Assembly: GCF_004114975.1 (NCBI RefSeq)
Contig: NZ_CP030051.1
Span: 5,146,001-5,210,000 of the forward strand
DNA length: 64,000 nucleotides
Reading direction: 5' to 3'
From: Bradyrhizobium guangdongense
Lineage (GTDB): Bacteria; Pseudomonadota; Alphaproteobacteria; Rhizobiales; Xanthobacteraceae
Shown here one piece after another: positions 26,826-34,143 of this stretch. The notes under the pieces are model-generated. The model did not search any database and was not told the origin of the DNA. It saw nothing but the letters and a program-made list of their open reading frames with translations. Each line of letters begins with the position of its first letter. The first letter of the stretch is position 1. Position numbers and translations under genes: made by a program.

Positions 26826-28745
26826 TCAATGGGCCACCTGCCGGTAGATCGCCGGCAGCGCGGCCGGCAGCCGCTTGATGTTGCCGACGATGGCGTAGCC
26901 GCCGCGGCCGAACAGGGTCGGGAAGTAGGATTGCGCGGTGGCATCGACCGTCACGCCGAATGCGGCAATTCCGAGCCGACGCGCTTCCTGCACCGATTTG
27001 CGGGTGTCCTCGAGCGCAAAGCGCCCCTCGTAATGATCGACGTCATTCGGCTTGCCGTCGGTGAGGACGAGCAGCAGCTTCTTGCGCTGCGGCTGACGGG
27101 CGAGCTCGGCCGCGGCATGGCGCACCGCGGCGCCGATCCGGGTGTAATAGCCGGGCTTCAGCGCGCCGATGCGGCGCTCCACCGTCCCGCTCATCGGCTC
27201 GCCGAACGCCTTGACGGTCTCGAGCCGCACCCAGGAGCGCCGGCGCGAAGTGAAGGTCAGGATGCTGTGGTGATCCCCGCAGGCCGAAAGCCCGTGAGCA
27301 AGCACGAGCAGCGCCTCCTTCTCGACGTCGAGCACGCGATAGCCGTCCACCCAGGCATCCGTCGAGAGCGAGACGTCGACAAGCAGCATGACGGCAAGAT
27401 CATGGCCTTGCGGCCGCATCGCCATGTGGATGCGATCCATCCCGCCATCGCTGCTGCCGGCGCGCAAGTCGCATCGCGCGCGCACGAGTGCGTCGAGGTC
27501 GAGATCATGTCCGTCGGCCTGGGCGCGCATCAATTCATGACGCGGCCGCAGCACCTCGAAGCGACGGCGCACATGGCGGATGTGTCGGCGCACGGCATCG
27601 TCGGACACCCAGCTCTCCCCCTGCTCGGAGGCCGCTCGCACGAGCACGCGGCAATGATCGGGTAGATAGGATCCGCTGCGATAATCCCATTCGGGATAGG
27701 TCAGATCCGCGTTCAATCGCGAGGCATCGAGCGCTTCCGGCGGCAGGTCGAGATCAAATTTGAAGCGGCTCGCCGGCTTGCCGCTGCGGCGGCTGAGCGT
27801 GATCTCCTCGAGATCATCTGCGGCCTTCTGCGCGTCCTCGTCGTCGCTGTCGTCGTCGGGGCGGTCGACGTTGACCATCTCCGCCATGGCCAGGATCTTT
27901 TCGAAGCGGTTGAGCACGAAAGGATCGCGGCGGCTGGCGCCGTCCTCGCGTTCGCGCACGGCAAAGCGCTTGCGATCGTCCTGGGCCGCAACGTCCGAAT
28001 CCGCCGCACACTCATCGTCTCTGGAATGAACGGGCGAGAGTTCGCGCGTCCAGCAATCGCCCCAGAGCGGACATGGCAGGATCGAACAATAGCCCGGCGG
28101 CGCCTTCTCCGGTAGCGGGCTGGTTCCCATCATCGCCGACCACAGCGGCCCTGCGGGTGCCTTCCCAGCTCCGAGCAGGGCCAGGACGATCTGCTCGATC
28201 TCCTGCTCGACGCGCGGCAAGGGGCGTTTCGGTCTGGCCTCGGCGGTCGCCGCGGCCAGCTGCGCATAATCAGCGACGAGCCCGGGAAATTGCGTGAGCA
28301 CCCAGACCGCCGTCTCGCTCGCCCGGCGCAGCAGCAGAAGATCCCGCCGCAGCGGATCGTGCTCCACGATCGCCTCGACAGGCGCGGCGGCGAACCATGC
28401 GGCGAGCCAGCGATAGAGCGCCGCATTCAGTACGCGGTTTGGGAAGATCGCGATGCGATCGGGCAGAAAGATGGTTGCGGCATCGCGGCCCGGCTGTTCA
28501 AGACGCTCGTCCCCGAGGCCGATGCGCTGCCGCCAACCCAGCCGGTGGCCCGACCTGCGTGCGCTGGCGCTCGCGATCTGCACGCCCGTCTCGCCGCCGA
28601 GCGCCCGGAACATCACCGCAATCCGCGCCTTCACATCGGTGAGCGAAACCGCATGATCATCGTGGACCGGATAGCTCGCGGTGCCACCGACCATCCGATG
28701 CCAGGCTCGGCCGACGGTTTCCTCCAGTTCGAGGAAGTCGAACAT
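26826..28745 (-). CDS. norD: Nitric oxide reductase activation protein NorD
   Basis: A 639-aa NorD. The C-terminal von Willebrand A domain (about 425-635) has the metal-ion-dependent adhesion-site motif DVSLS in LLVDVSLSTDAW and later LTDGKPND. The N-terminal part is helical and poorly conserved. NorD works with the MoxR-like ATPase NorQ to mature the nitric oxide reductase complex (metal insertion or assembly). It lies 3 bp after norQ at the end of the cluster. Confidence 0.93.
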   Translation of the reverse strand: MFDFLELEETVGRAWHRMVGGTASYPVHDDHAVSLTDVKARIAVMFRALGGETGVQIASASARRSGHRLGWRQRIGLGDERLEQPGRDAATIFLPDRIAIFPNRVLNAALYRWLAAWFAAAPVEAIVEHDPLRRDLLLLRRASETAVWVLTQFPGLVADYAQLAAATAEARPKRPLPRVEQEIEQIVLALLGAGKAPAGPLWSAMMGTSPLPEKAPPGYCSILPCPLWGDCWTRELSPVHSRDDECAADSDVAAQDDRKRFAVREREDGASRRDPFVLNRFEKILAMAEMVNVDRPDDDSDDEDAQKAADDLEEITLSRRSGKPASRFKFDLDLPPEALDASRLNADLTYPEWDYRSGSYLPDHCRVLVRAASEQGESWVSDDAVRRHIRHVRRRFEVLRPRHELMRAQADGHDLDLDALVRARCDLRAGSSDGGMDRIHMAMRPQGHDLAVMLLVDVSLSTDAWVDGYRVLDVEKEALLVLAHGLSACGDHHSILTFTSRRRSWVRLETVKAFGEPMSGTVERRIGALKPGYYTRIGAAVRHAAAELARQPQRKKLLLVLTDGKPNDVDHYEGRFALEDTRKSVQEARRLGIAAFGVTVDATAQSYFPTLFGRGGYAIVGNIKRLPAALPAIYRQVAH

Positions 28746-28748
28746 GGG

Positions 28749-29558
28749 TCACCCGATCACGGCGCCGGCGACATCCAGCAGCGCCGCCTTGACGTCGGCG
28801 TCATCGGTCAATGGCTCGATCATGCCGGCAAGCACCGCGTCGGCGAGCGGCGTGCCCGCGGCGATCAGGGTCGCGCAATAGACGACGAGACGGGTCGAGA
28901 CCCCCTCCTCCAGATCGTGGCCCTTGAGCGCACGCAGCCGGCCGGCCAACATTACCAAGGGCCGCACGCGATCCAGCGGCAATCCGCTCTCGGCCGATAC
29001 CACCGCAATCTCCTGCTCGGCCGGCAGGAAGCCGAACTCGACGGCGACGAAGCGCTGCCGCGTCGACGGCTTCAGCGCCTTGAGCAGGGTCTGGTAGCCG
29101 GGATTGTAGGAGACGACGAGCATGAAGCTCTTGGGTGCGGCGAGCTCCTCCCCGGTGCGCTCCAGCGGCAGGATGCGCCGGTCGTCGGTCAGCGGATGCA
29201 GCACAACCGTGACGTCCTTGCGCGCTTCGACGACTTCGTCGAGATAGCAGATGCCGCCCTCGCGCACCGCGCGCGTCAGCGGGCCGTCGGTCCACACCGT
29301 GTCACCGCCCCGCAAGAGATAGCGGCCAGTGAGATCGGCGGCGGTGAGATCGTCATGGCAGGCGACGGTGTGGAGCGGCAAGCCGAGCCGCGCTGCCATA
29401 TGCGCGACGAAGCGCGTCTTGCCGCAGCCGGTCGGCCCCTTCAGCAGCACCGGAAGCCGATTCCGCCAGGCATGCTCGAACAGCGCGCATTCGTTACCGC
29501 TTGCGACATAGGCCGGGAGCGCGGGTGCCGAGGTCACGGTGTGGAGGGCGGGTTTCAT
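28749..29558 (-). CDS. norQ: MoxR-type AAA ATPase NorQ
   Basis: A 269-aa AAA+ ATPase. Walker A GPTGCGKTR lies at 41-49, Walker B in GICYLDEVVEAR, and the sensor region in VVSYNPGYQ. Length and context identify it as NorQ, which with NorD activates the c-type nitric oxide reductase. It begins 164 bp downstream of norB; that gap contains a Rhizobiales-type repeat. Cytoplasmic. Confidence 0.93.
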   Translation of the reverse strand: MKPALHTVTSAPALPAYVASGNECALFEHAWRNRLPVLLKGPTGCGKTRFVAHMAARLGLPLHTVACHDDLTAADLTGRYLLRGGDTVWTDGPLTRAVREGGICYLDEVVEARKDVTVVLHPLTDDRRILPLERTGEELAAPKSFMLVVSYNPGYQTLLKALKPSTRQRFVAVEFGFLPAEQEIAVVSAESGLPLDRVRPLVMLAGRLRALKGHDLEEGVSTRLVVYCATLIAAGTPLADAVLAGMIEPLTDDADVKAALLDVAGAVIG

Positions 29559-29578
29559 GATGTCTCTCCGGACTTTCT

Positions 29579-29676
29579 AAAGCGCGATGAGATTTGGATG
29601 AATCGTCATCGCGCTTTGGCTTGTTGTTTGAGCATGATCTTTTCGGAAAACCGCTGCGCACTTTTCCGGATCATGC
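29579..29676. repeat. Rhizobiales-type two-hairpin interspersed repeat inside the nor operon
   Basis: First hairpin AAAGCGCGATGA (29579-29590) with TCATCGCGCTTT (29606-29617); second GCATGATC (29632-29639) with GATCATGC (29669-29676) and an inner CGGAAAA (29644-29650) with TTTTCCG (29662-29668). From memory this composite is one of the most abundant intergenic elements in Bradyrhizobium and relatives. Only one copy is present here. Confidence 0.7.
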
Positions 29677-29722
29677 CCTAGGAAGCAGGCGGCCGCGGCG
29701 AACAGCGGCCGCCATTTCTCGT

Positions 29723-31069
29723 TTACTCAGCCAGCTGCAGCGCAGCCGGAATGATCGCCTGCTTCTCGCGGCCGGGCACCAGGACCGCCCAGACGAACAT
29801 CAGCGCCGAGATGACGACGAACACACCGGAGCCGAGCCGAACCCAGTAGAACATCGCGAGCTGATCCTGCACGTCCATGTAGCTCTGGCCGAGCACGCGC
29901 TGCAAATGGACCTGGACCACGCCGGCGAAGGTGAGCGCAAAGGTCATCACCATCATGGCCGTGCACATGATCCAGAAGCTCGTCATGGACAGCCACTGGT
30001 TATACGGCGCACGTCCCTTGATCTGCGGGATCGCGTAGGCCATCACCGACAGATTCAGCATCACATAGGCGCCGAAGAAGGCGAGATGCCCGTGCGCGGC
30101 TGTCACCTGTGTGCCATGCGTGTAGTAATTCACCGACGACAGCGTGTGCAGGAAGCCCCAGACGCCGGCTCCCAGGAACGCCATCACCGAACAGCCGACC
30201 GACCATAGCAGCGCAGCACGGTTCGGATGCTTGCGGCCGGCCTTCCAGGTCATCTGCACGGTGAAGATCACCATGGTGAAGAACGGCGCGACCTCGAGCG
30301 TGGAGAACAGCGAGCCGATCCACTGCCAGTAGCCGGGGGCGCCGATCCAGTAGAAGTGGTGGCCGGTGCCGAGGATGCCGGAGAACAGCGCAAGGCCGAT
30401 GATGACATAGAGCCACTTCTCCACGACCTCGCGATCGATGCCATTCAGCTTGATCATCAGATAGGCGAGCACGGAGGCCATGATCAGCTCCCAGACCCCT
30501 TCGACCCAGAGATGGACGACGTACCACCAGTACATCTTGTCGACCGCCAAATTCGCCGGGTTGTAGAACGCGAACAGGAAGAAGATCGCAACGCCCCACA
30601 GGCCGAACAGCAGGATGTTGGTGACCGTGGTCTTGCGTCCCTTCAATGCCGTCATGGTCACGTTGAACAGGAACATCAGGCAGACGACGACGATGCCGAC
30701 CTTGATCGGGAACGGCTGCTCGAGGAATTCGCGACCCTCGTGGAAGTGGAAGAGATAGCCGACCACGGCTACGCCCGCGGCGCCGAAAAACATCCAGAAC
30801 TGGATTTTCGCGAGCAGCGGGCTGTACAGCTCGGTCTCGGTCTCCTCCGGCAGCAGATAGTAAGTCGCGCCCATGAAGCCGATCAGCGACCACACGATCA
30901 GCGCGTTGGTATGGATCATCCTGACGATGTTGAACGGCAGCAGCACCGACAACGTGTTGGGCAGGACGTAGATGGTCCCGGCGAGCAGGCCGAACAGCAC
31001 CTGGGCCATGAACAAGGTCAGCGCGCCGTAGAAATACAGCATCGCGACTTTCTGGGTCTGATATTTCAT
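29723..31069 (-). CDS. norB: Nitric oxide reductase large subunit NorB (cNor)
   Basis: A 448-aa, 12-helix membrane subunit that reduces NO to N2O at a haem b3-FeB centre. All expected ligands are visible: His53 and His328 (haem b), His326 (haem b3), His186, His237 and His238 (FeB), and Glu190/Glu194 in HLWVEGVWE. It matches the short c-type NorB; there is no quinol-oxidising N-terminal extension. The start is ATG 31069; a longer frame upstream adds 13 polar residues. Electrons come from NorC, whose gene ends 39 bp upstream. Confidence 0.96.
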   Translation of the reverse strand: MKYQTQKVAMLYFYGALTLFMAQVLFGLLAGTIYVLPNTLSVLLPFNIVRMIHTNALIVWSLIGFMGATYYLLPEETETELYSPLLAKIQFWMFFGAAGVAVVGYLFHFHEGREFLEQPFPIKVGIVVVCLMFLFNVTMTALKGRKTTVTNILLFGLWGVAIFFLFAFYNPANLAVDKMYWWYVVHLWVEGVWELIMASVLAYLMIKLNGIDREVVEKWLYVIIGLALFSGILGTGHHFYWIGAPGYWQWIGSLFSTLEVAPFFTMVIFTVQMTWKAGRKHPNRAALLWSVGCSVMAFLGAGVWGFLHTLSSVNYYTHGTQVTAAHGHLAFFGAYVMLNLSVMAYAIPQIKGRAPYNQWLSMTSFWIMCTAMMVMTFALTFAGVVQVHLQRVLGQSYMDVQDQLAMFYWVRLGSGVFVVISALMFVWAVLVPGREKQAIIPAALQLAE

Positions 31070-31108
31070 CTCGGGTTCTCTCTGTCTTGAAAGAAGAAAG
31101 CAGCGCAC

Positions 31109-31561
31109 TCAGCCGGCCTGGTTCGGCGGCCAGTTCTGACGCTTGATTGTCGAGGTCCATTGCAGGAAGTCGGCGAGATCGTTGAGCTCCTGGTCGGTGA
31201 GGTTGAACTGCGGCATCTGCCGCCGGCCCGGCGCGCCCGAGGGCTGCGACTGCATCCAGGCCTTCAGCGTCTCGCGTGCAGCGGCCGGATCCTCCTTGCC
31301 GCCCCAACGATCCCAGACGTTGCCGACTTCCGGAGCGAAATAAGCTCCCTCACCCAGCAGCGTATGGCAATTGATGCAGGAATTGCGTTCCCAGACATGC
31401 TTGCCGCGCGCGACCGAGGCGGTCAGCGTCGCCGCGTCCGTGGAGGTCGTGGCCATGTAGTAATGGCTGTGCGCGGTCAGTCCGATGAAGATGGCGAAGA
31501 AGAAGGCCGAGCCGCCGTAGAAGATGTTTCGAGCGGCCGACTTGGTCAGGCGTTCAGCCAT
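31109..31561 (-). CDS. norC: Nitric oxide reductase cytochrome c subunit NorC
   Basis: A 150-aa membrane-anchored cytochrome c. One N-terminal helix (about 13-32) is followed by a periplasmic haem domain with CINCH (Cys62, Cys65, His66) and the distal ligand Met116 in RRQMPQF. It passes electrons from cytochrome c or a small copper protein to NorB. I start it at ATG 31561; the longer open frame upstream is Arg/Lys-rich and lies across the probable promoter region. A FixK/NnrR-type palindrome lies about 80 bp upstream of the start. Confidence 0.95.
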   Translation of the reverse strand: MAERLTKSAARNIFYGGSAFFFAIFIGLTAHSHYYMATTSTDAATLTASVARGKHVWERNSCINCHTLLGEGAYFAPEVGNVWDRWGGKEDPAAARETLKAWMQSQPSGAPGRRQMPQFNLTDQELNDLADFLQWTSTIKRQNWPPNQAG

Positions 31562-31634
31562 TGCCGATCCTTTCCGTTTGAGTCTTGAAGAAATGCGGTC
31601 GTGTGATTTGTTGCCGATCGGCGCGGGTCGCTCT

Positions 31635-31648
31635 TTGTCGAAGCGCAA
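31635..31648 (-). promoter_or_regulatory. FixK/NnrR-type box upstream of norC
   Basis: On the minus strand TTGCG-CTTC-GACAA (31648-31635) fits the TTG-N8-CAA pattern of FixK2/FNR/NnrR sites. It lies in the 114-bp gap between norF and norC, suggesting norCBQD has its own low-oxygen/nitrogen-oxide promoter. No strong -10 box is apparent. Confidence 0.55.
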
Positions 31649-31675
31649 GGATAGCGGCGATGCGGAGCGCTGCCG

Positions 31676-31939
31676 TCAGACCAGGGCGACGATCGCGGAT
31701 GCGAGCCAGGCGAACAGCACGACGACGAGGACCCAGGCGCTGACGAAACCGCGCCACAGCGGCGGGGCTGCGCGAAGATCGAGGAAATCGAGCACGAGAC
31801 GACGACCCTTGAGCCCGGCGAAGGCCAGTAGAAGAGCATTGCCGAGCAGCGGACGTGCGATGAGAGGTGGAATCAGAAGGCTCGCGAGCGCAAGACCGAT
31901 CAGCATGATCCAGGTGATGTCGATGCGATCCGGAATCAC
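31676..31939 (-). CDS. norF: NorF-like small membrane protein
   Basis: An 87-aa membrane protein with three hydrophobic segments. It starts with GTG in a GTGA overlap with the norE stop. Size and position match NorF (cytochrome oxidase subunit IV-like) of denitrifiers, which, with NorE, affects nitric oxide reductase activity; its precise function is not settled. Sequence evidence beyond position and topology is weak. Confidence 0.75.
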   Translation of the reverse strand: MIPDRIDITWIMLIGLALASLLIPPLIARPLLGNALLLAFAGLKGRRLVLDFLDLRAAPPLWRGFVSAWVLVVVLFAWLASAIVALV

Positions 31940-32514
31940 TGCTGCACCAGATAGATGATCGGGAACATGACGATCCACAAGAGATCGACCATGTGCCAGA
32001 AGGCAGCCCCCGTCTCCACGCCGGTCACGCTGGCGCTCCGGGAAACCACGGCCAGAATCACGATGCCGAGGCCAACATGCAGGAGGTGAAAGCCGGTCAG
32101 GAGAAAATACAGCGTGAAAAACGGGCTGGTTTCCAGGCCGTTTCCCAGCGCGATCTCGCCGGCATATTCGAACAGCTTGATCCCGATGAAGAGGGTGCCG
32201 AGCGCCATGGCTCCGAACAGCCAGCCGCGCGCCGTCCACTTGTGGGAGCAGCGCGCCGCCGCCGTGCCGCGCGCCGCCGCCCAGCCGCTGCTCACCAGAA
32301 CAAGGGTGTTGAGTCCGGCGAGATGCGAATCTAGGGTGGCCTGTCCCGCCGCAAACACCGCGGGATGGATGGCCCGGGCGACCATGAAGGCGCCGAGAAG
32401 CAGGCCGAAGGCGACGAGCTCGCTGAAGATCAGCACCCAGATCATGGGATCGCCGGGAAGATCTTCGAGAATTCCCCAGCCGGTTTCCTGTTGTTCGCAA
32501 TCTGTCGCCGACAT
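31936..32514 (-). CDS. norE: Cytochrome c oxidase subunit III-like protein NorE
   Basis: A 192-aa, five-helix protein of the cytochrome oxidase subunit III family. ILEDLPGDPMIWVLIFSELV at the N-terminus and FHLLHVGLGIV plus the C-terminal WHMVDLLWIVMFPIIYL are typical of NorE. It leads the norE-norF-norC-norB-norQ-norD cluster. Members support NO reductase function, though the mechanism is unknown. A near-perfect FixK/NnrR box sits about 94 bp upstream. Confidence 0.88.
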   Translation of the reverse strand: MSATDCEQQETGWGILEDLPGDPMIWVLIFSELVAFGLLLGAFMVARAIHPAVFAAGQATLDSHLAGLNTLVLVSSGWAAARGTAAARCSHKWTARGWLFGAMALGTLFIGIKLFEYAGEIALGNGLETSPFFTLYFLLTGFHLLHVGLGIVILAVVSRSASVTGVETGAAFWHMVDLLWIVMFPIIYLVQQ

Positions 32515-32579
32515 CTGATTTCCACATCAAAGCCGGCGCTGGGATACCTCACCGCTGCAGTTCCGACTTTGTCACCGCA

Positions 32580-32621
32580 CAAATAGTGCAGCCAGCCGGA
32601 GCAGCGTTTGCGCTAACGCAA
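32580..32621 (-). promoter_or_regulatory. FixK/NnrR-dependent promoter of norE
   Basis: A perfect palindrome TTGCG-CTAA-CGCAA (32608-32621) matches the FixK2/NnrR consensus. Its centre is 41.5 bp from a predicted start at about 32573, and a -10-like TATTTG (minus strand, 32585-32580) has exactly the spacing of a class II FNR-family promoter. The start site is computed, not measured. Confidence 0.7.
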
Positions 32622-32656
32622 CGTTCTGCGCGTCTCTCCACAATATCGTGGGCCGA

Positions 32657-32662
32657 TATAAT
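32657..32662 (+). promoter_or_regulatory. TATAAT -10-like box upstream of the 51-aa ORF
   Basis: TATAAT (32657-32662) precedes the small divergent ORF by 33 bp, with no clear -35. The FixK-type palindrome lies about 43 bp further upstream, so an activated promoter is possible. Confidence 0.35.
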
Positions 32663-32694
32663 GGTTCCAGAGAGCGGCTGATGCTGATAGCGAC

Positions 32695-32850
32695 ATGAGT
32701 GAAGCACAACTCGGGCTAATGACCGCAACGCCGATCATCATCGTCTTCGCCATCGCGCTGCGGCGGATGGGGGTGCTGTCGACCGTTGCGACGGTCTCGG
32801 CGGTCAGCCTGTCCGTCGCGATCGCAGTGGTGTTGTTCACGACGCAGTAA
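32695..32850 (+). CDS. Small membrane protein divergent from norE (51 aa)
   Basis: ATG 32695 to TAA 32850 encodes 51 residues with two hydrophobic segments (about 8-21 and 27-48: TPIIIVFAIALRR and VATVSAVSLSVAIAVVLF). A TATAAT box lies 33 bp upstream, and the same FixK/NnrR palindrome that faces norE is about 75 bp upstream, so co-regulation with NO reduction is possible. I recognise no family. Its shape suggests a small accessory membrane peptide, but chance cannot be excluded at this length. Confidence 0.5.
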   Translation: MSEAQLGLMTATPIIIVFAIALRRMGVLSTVATVSAVSLSVAIAVVLFTTQ

Positions 32851-32879
32851 AGCTGCAAAATGCTGGGCAACGCGAAGCT

Positions 32880-32916
32880 TGCCCACCACTTCTCTCGATC
32901 GGGGTGACGGTGGGCA
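32880..32916. terminator. Weak convergent stem between the 51-aa ORF and the sugar permease gene
   Basis: TGCCCACC (32880-32887) pairs with GGTGGGCA (32909-32916) across a 21-base loop, between two convergent genes. No T run follows on either strand, so the terminator role is uncertain. Confidence 0.3.
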
Positions 32917-32952
32917 CGGTGCGATGCGCCTTTGCACAACCAGCGAGAGTTG

Positions 32953-34143
32953 TTAGCGGCGCTGGTTATAGACGTCGATGCACACTGCGCCCAGCAGCAC
33001 CAGGCCCTTGATGACCTGCTGATAATCGATGCCGATGCCAAGAATGGACATGCCGTTGTTCATCACACCCATGATCATGGCGCCGACCACGGCGCCGCCG
33101 ACGCGACCGACGCCGCCATAGGCCGAGGCGCCGCCGATGAAGCAGGCGGCGATGACGTCGAGCTCGAAGCCAAGGCCCGCCTTCGGCGTCGCGGTGTTGA
33201 GGCGCGCGGCGAAGACGAGACCCGCGAGCGCGGCGAGCACCCCCATGTTGACGAAGGTGAAGAAGGTCAGCCGCTCGGTCTTGATACCCGATAGGCCGGC
33301 CGCCTTGGCGTTGCCGCCGACGGCATAGATCTGCCGGCCAACGACCGTGCGGCGGGTAACGAAGCCATAGAGCGCAATCAGGGCGCTCATGATCACCAGC
33401 ACGTTGGGCAGGCCGCGATAGGTCGCGATCAGATAGGTGAAATACAGCACGGCACAGGCGAGCACGACGCTCTTGCCGAGAAAGAACGCATACGGCTCCA
33501 CCTCGATGCCGTGCGCCACCTCACGCGCGCGGCCCTTGGCGCTGGCGTAGACCAGCCCCAACGCCAGCAGCGCGCCGATCAGCATGGAGGTGGGATGCAG
33601 CGTACCGGATTCGGGCAACAGCTCCGGAATGAAGCCCGACGACAGCTTCTGGAACGTCGACGGGAATGGACCGAGCGACTGGCCCTGCAGCACCGCAAGT
33701 GCCAGGCCCTTGAACACCAGCATGCCGGCCAGCGTCACGATGAAGGACGGGATCTTGAAATAGGCGACCCAATAGCCCTGCGCGGCGCCGATGGCTGCGC
33801 CGACCACGAGGCAGGCGATGAAGGCGAGCGTGTAGTCGACCTTGTAGGTCACCATGAGAAGAGCCGCGACCGCGCCGACGAAGCCGGCGACCGAACCCAC
33901 CGAAAGATCGATATGGCCGGTGACGATCACCAGCAGCATGCCCAGCGCCATGATGACGATGTAGCTGTTCTGGAGCACCAGGTTGGTCAGGTTGAGCGGC
34001 TGCAGCAGGGTGCCGCCGGTCATGACCTGGAAGAACAGCATGATCGCGATCAGCGACATCAGCATGCCGTAGTTGCGCAGATTGTTCTTGATGAAGCTGC
34101 CGTGACGGCGCTCCTCGGGCAGCGACACCGTCTTGTCGGTCAT
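32953..34143 (-). CDS. gguB: Multiple-sugar ABC transporter permease (GguB/MmsB/XylH type)
   Basis: A 396-aa permease of the ribose/xylose class with about ten helices. The conserved GHIDLSVGSVAGFVGAVAA and GGASAYGGVGRVGGAVVGA segments are typical of this class. It overlaps the ATPase gene by four bases (ATGA) and pairs with the ChvE-like binding protein. Together they form the ChvE-GguA-GguB importer known to move arabinose, galactose, xylose and related sugars in rhizobia and agrobacteria. Confidence 0.9.
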   Translation of the reverse strand: MTDKTVSLPEERRHGSFIKNNLRNYGMLMSLIAIMLFFQVMTGGTLLQPLNLTNLVLQNSYIVIMALGMLLVIVTGHIDLSVGSVAGFVGAVAALLMVTYKVDYTLAFIACLVVGAAIGAAQGYWVAYFKIPSFIVTLAGMLVFKGLALAVLQGQSLGPFPSTFQKLSSGFIPELLPESGTLHPTSMLIGALLALGLVYASAKGRAREVAHGIEVEPYAFFLGKSVVLACAVLYFTYLIATYRGLPNVLVIMSALIALYGFVTRRTVVGRQIYAVGGNAKAAGLSGIKTERLTFFTFVNMGVLAALAGLVFAARLNTATPKAGLGFELDVIAACFIGGASAYGGVGRVGGAVVGAMIMGVMNNGMSILGIGIDYQQVIKGLVLLGAVCIDVYNQRR

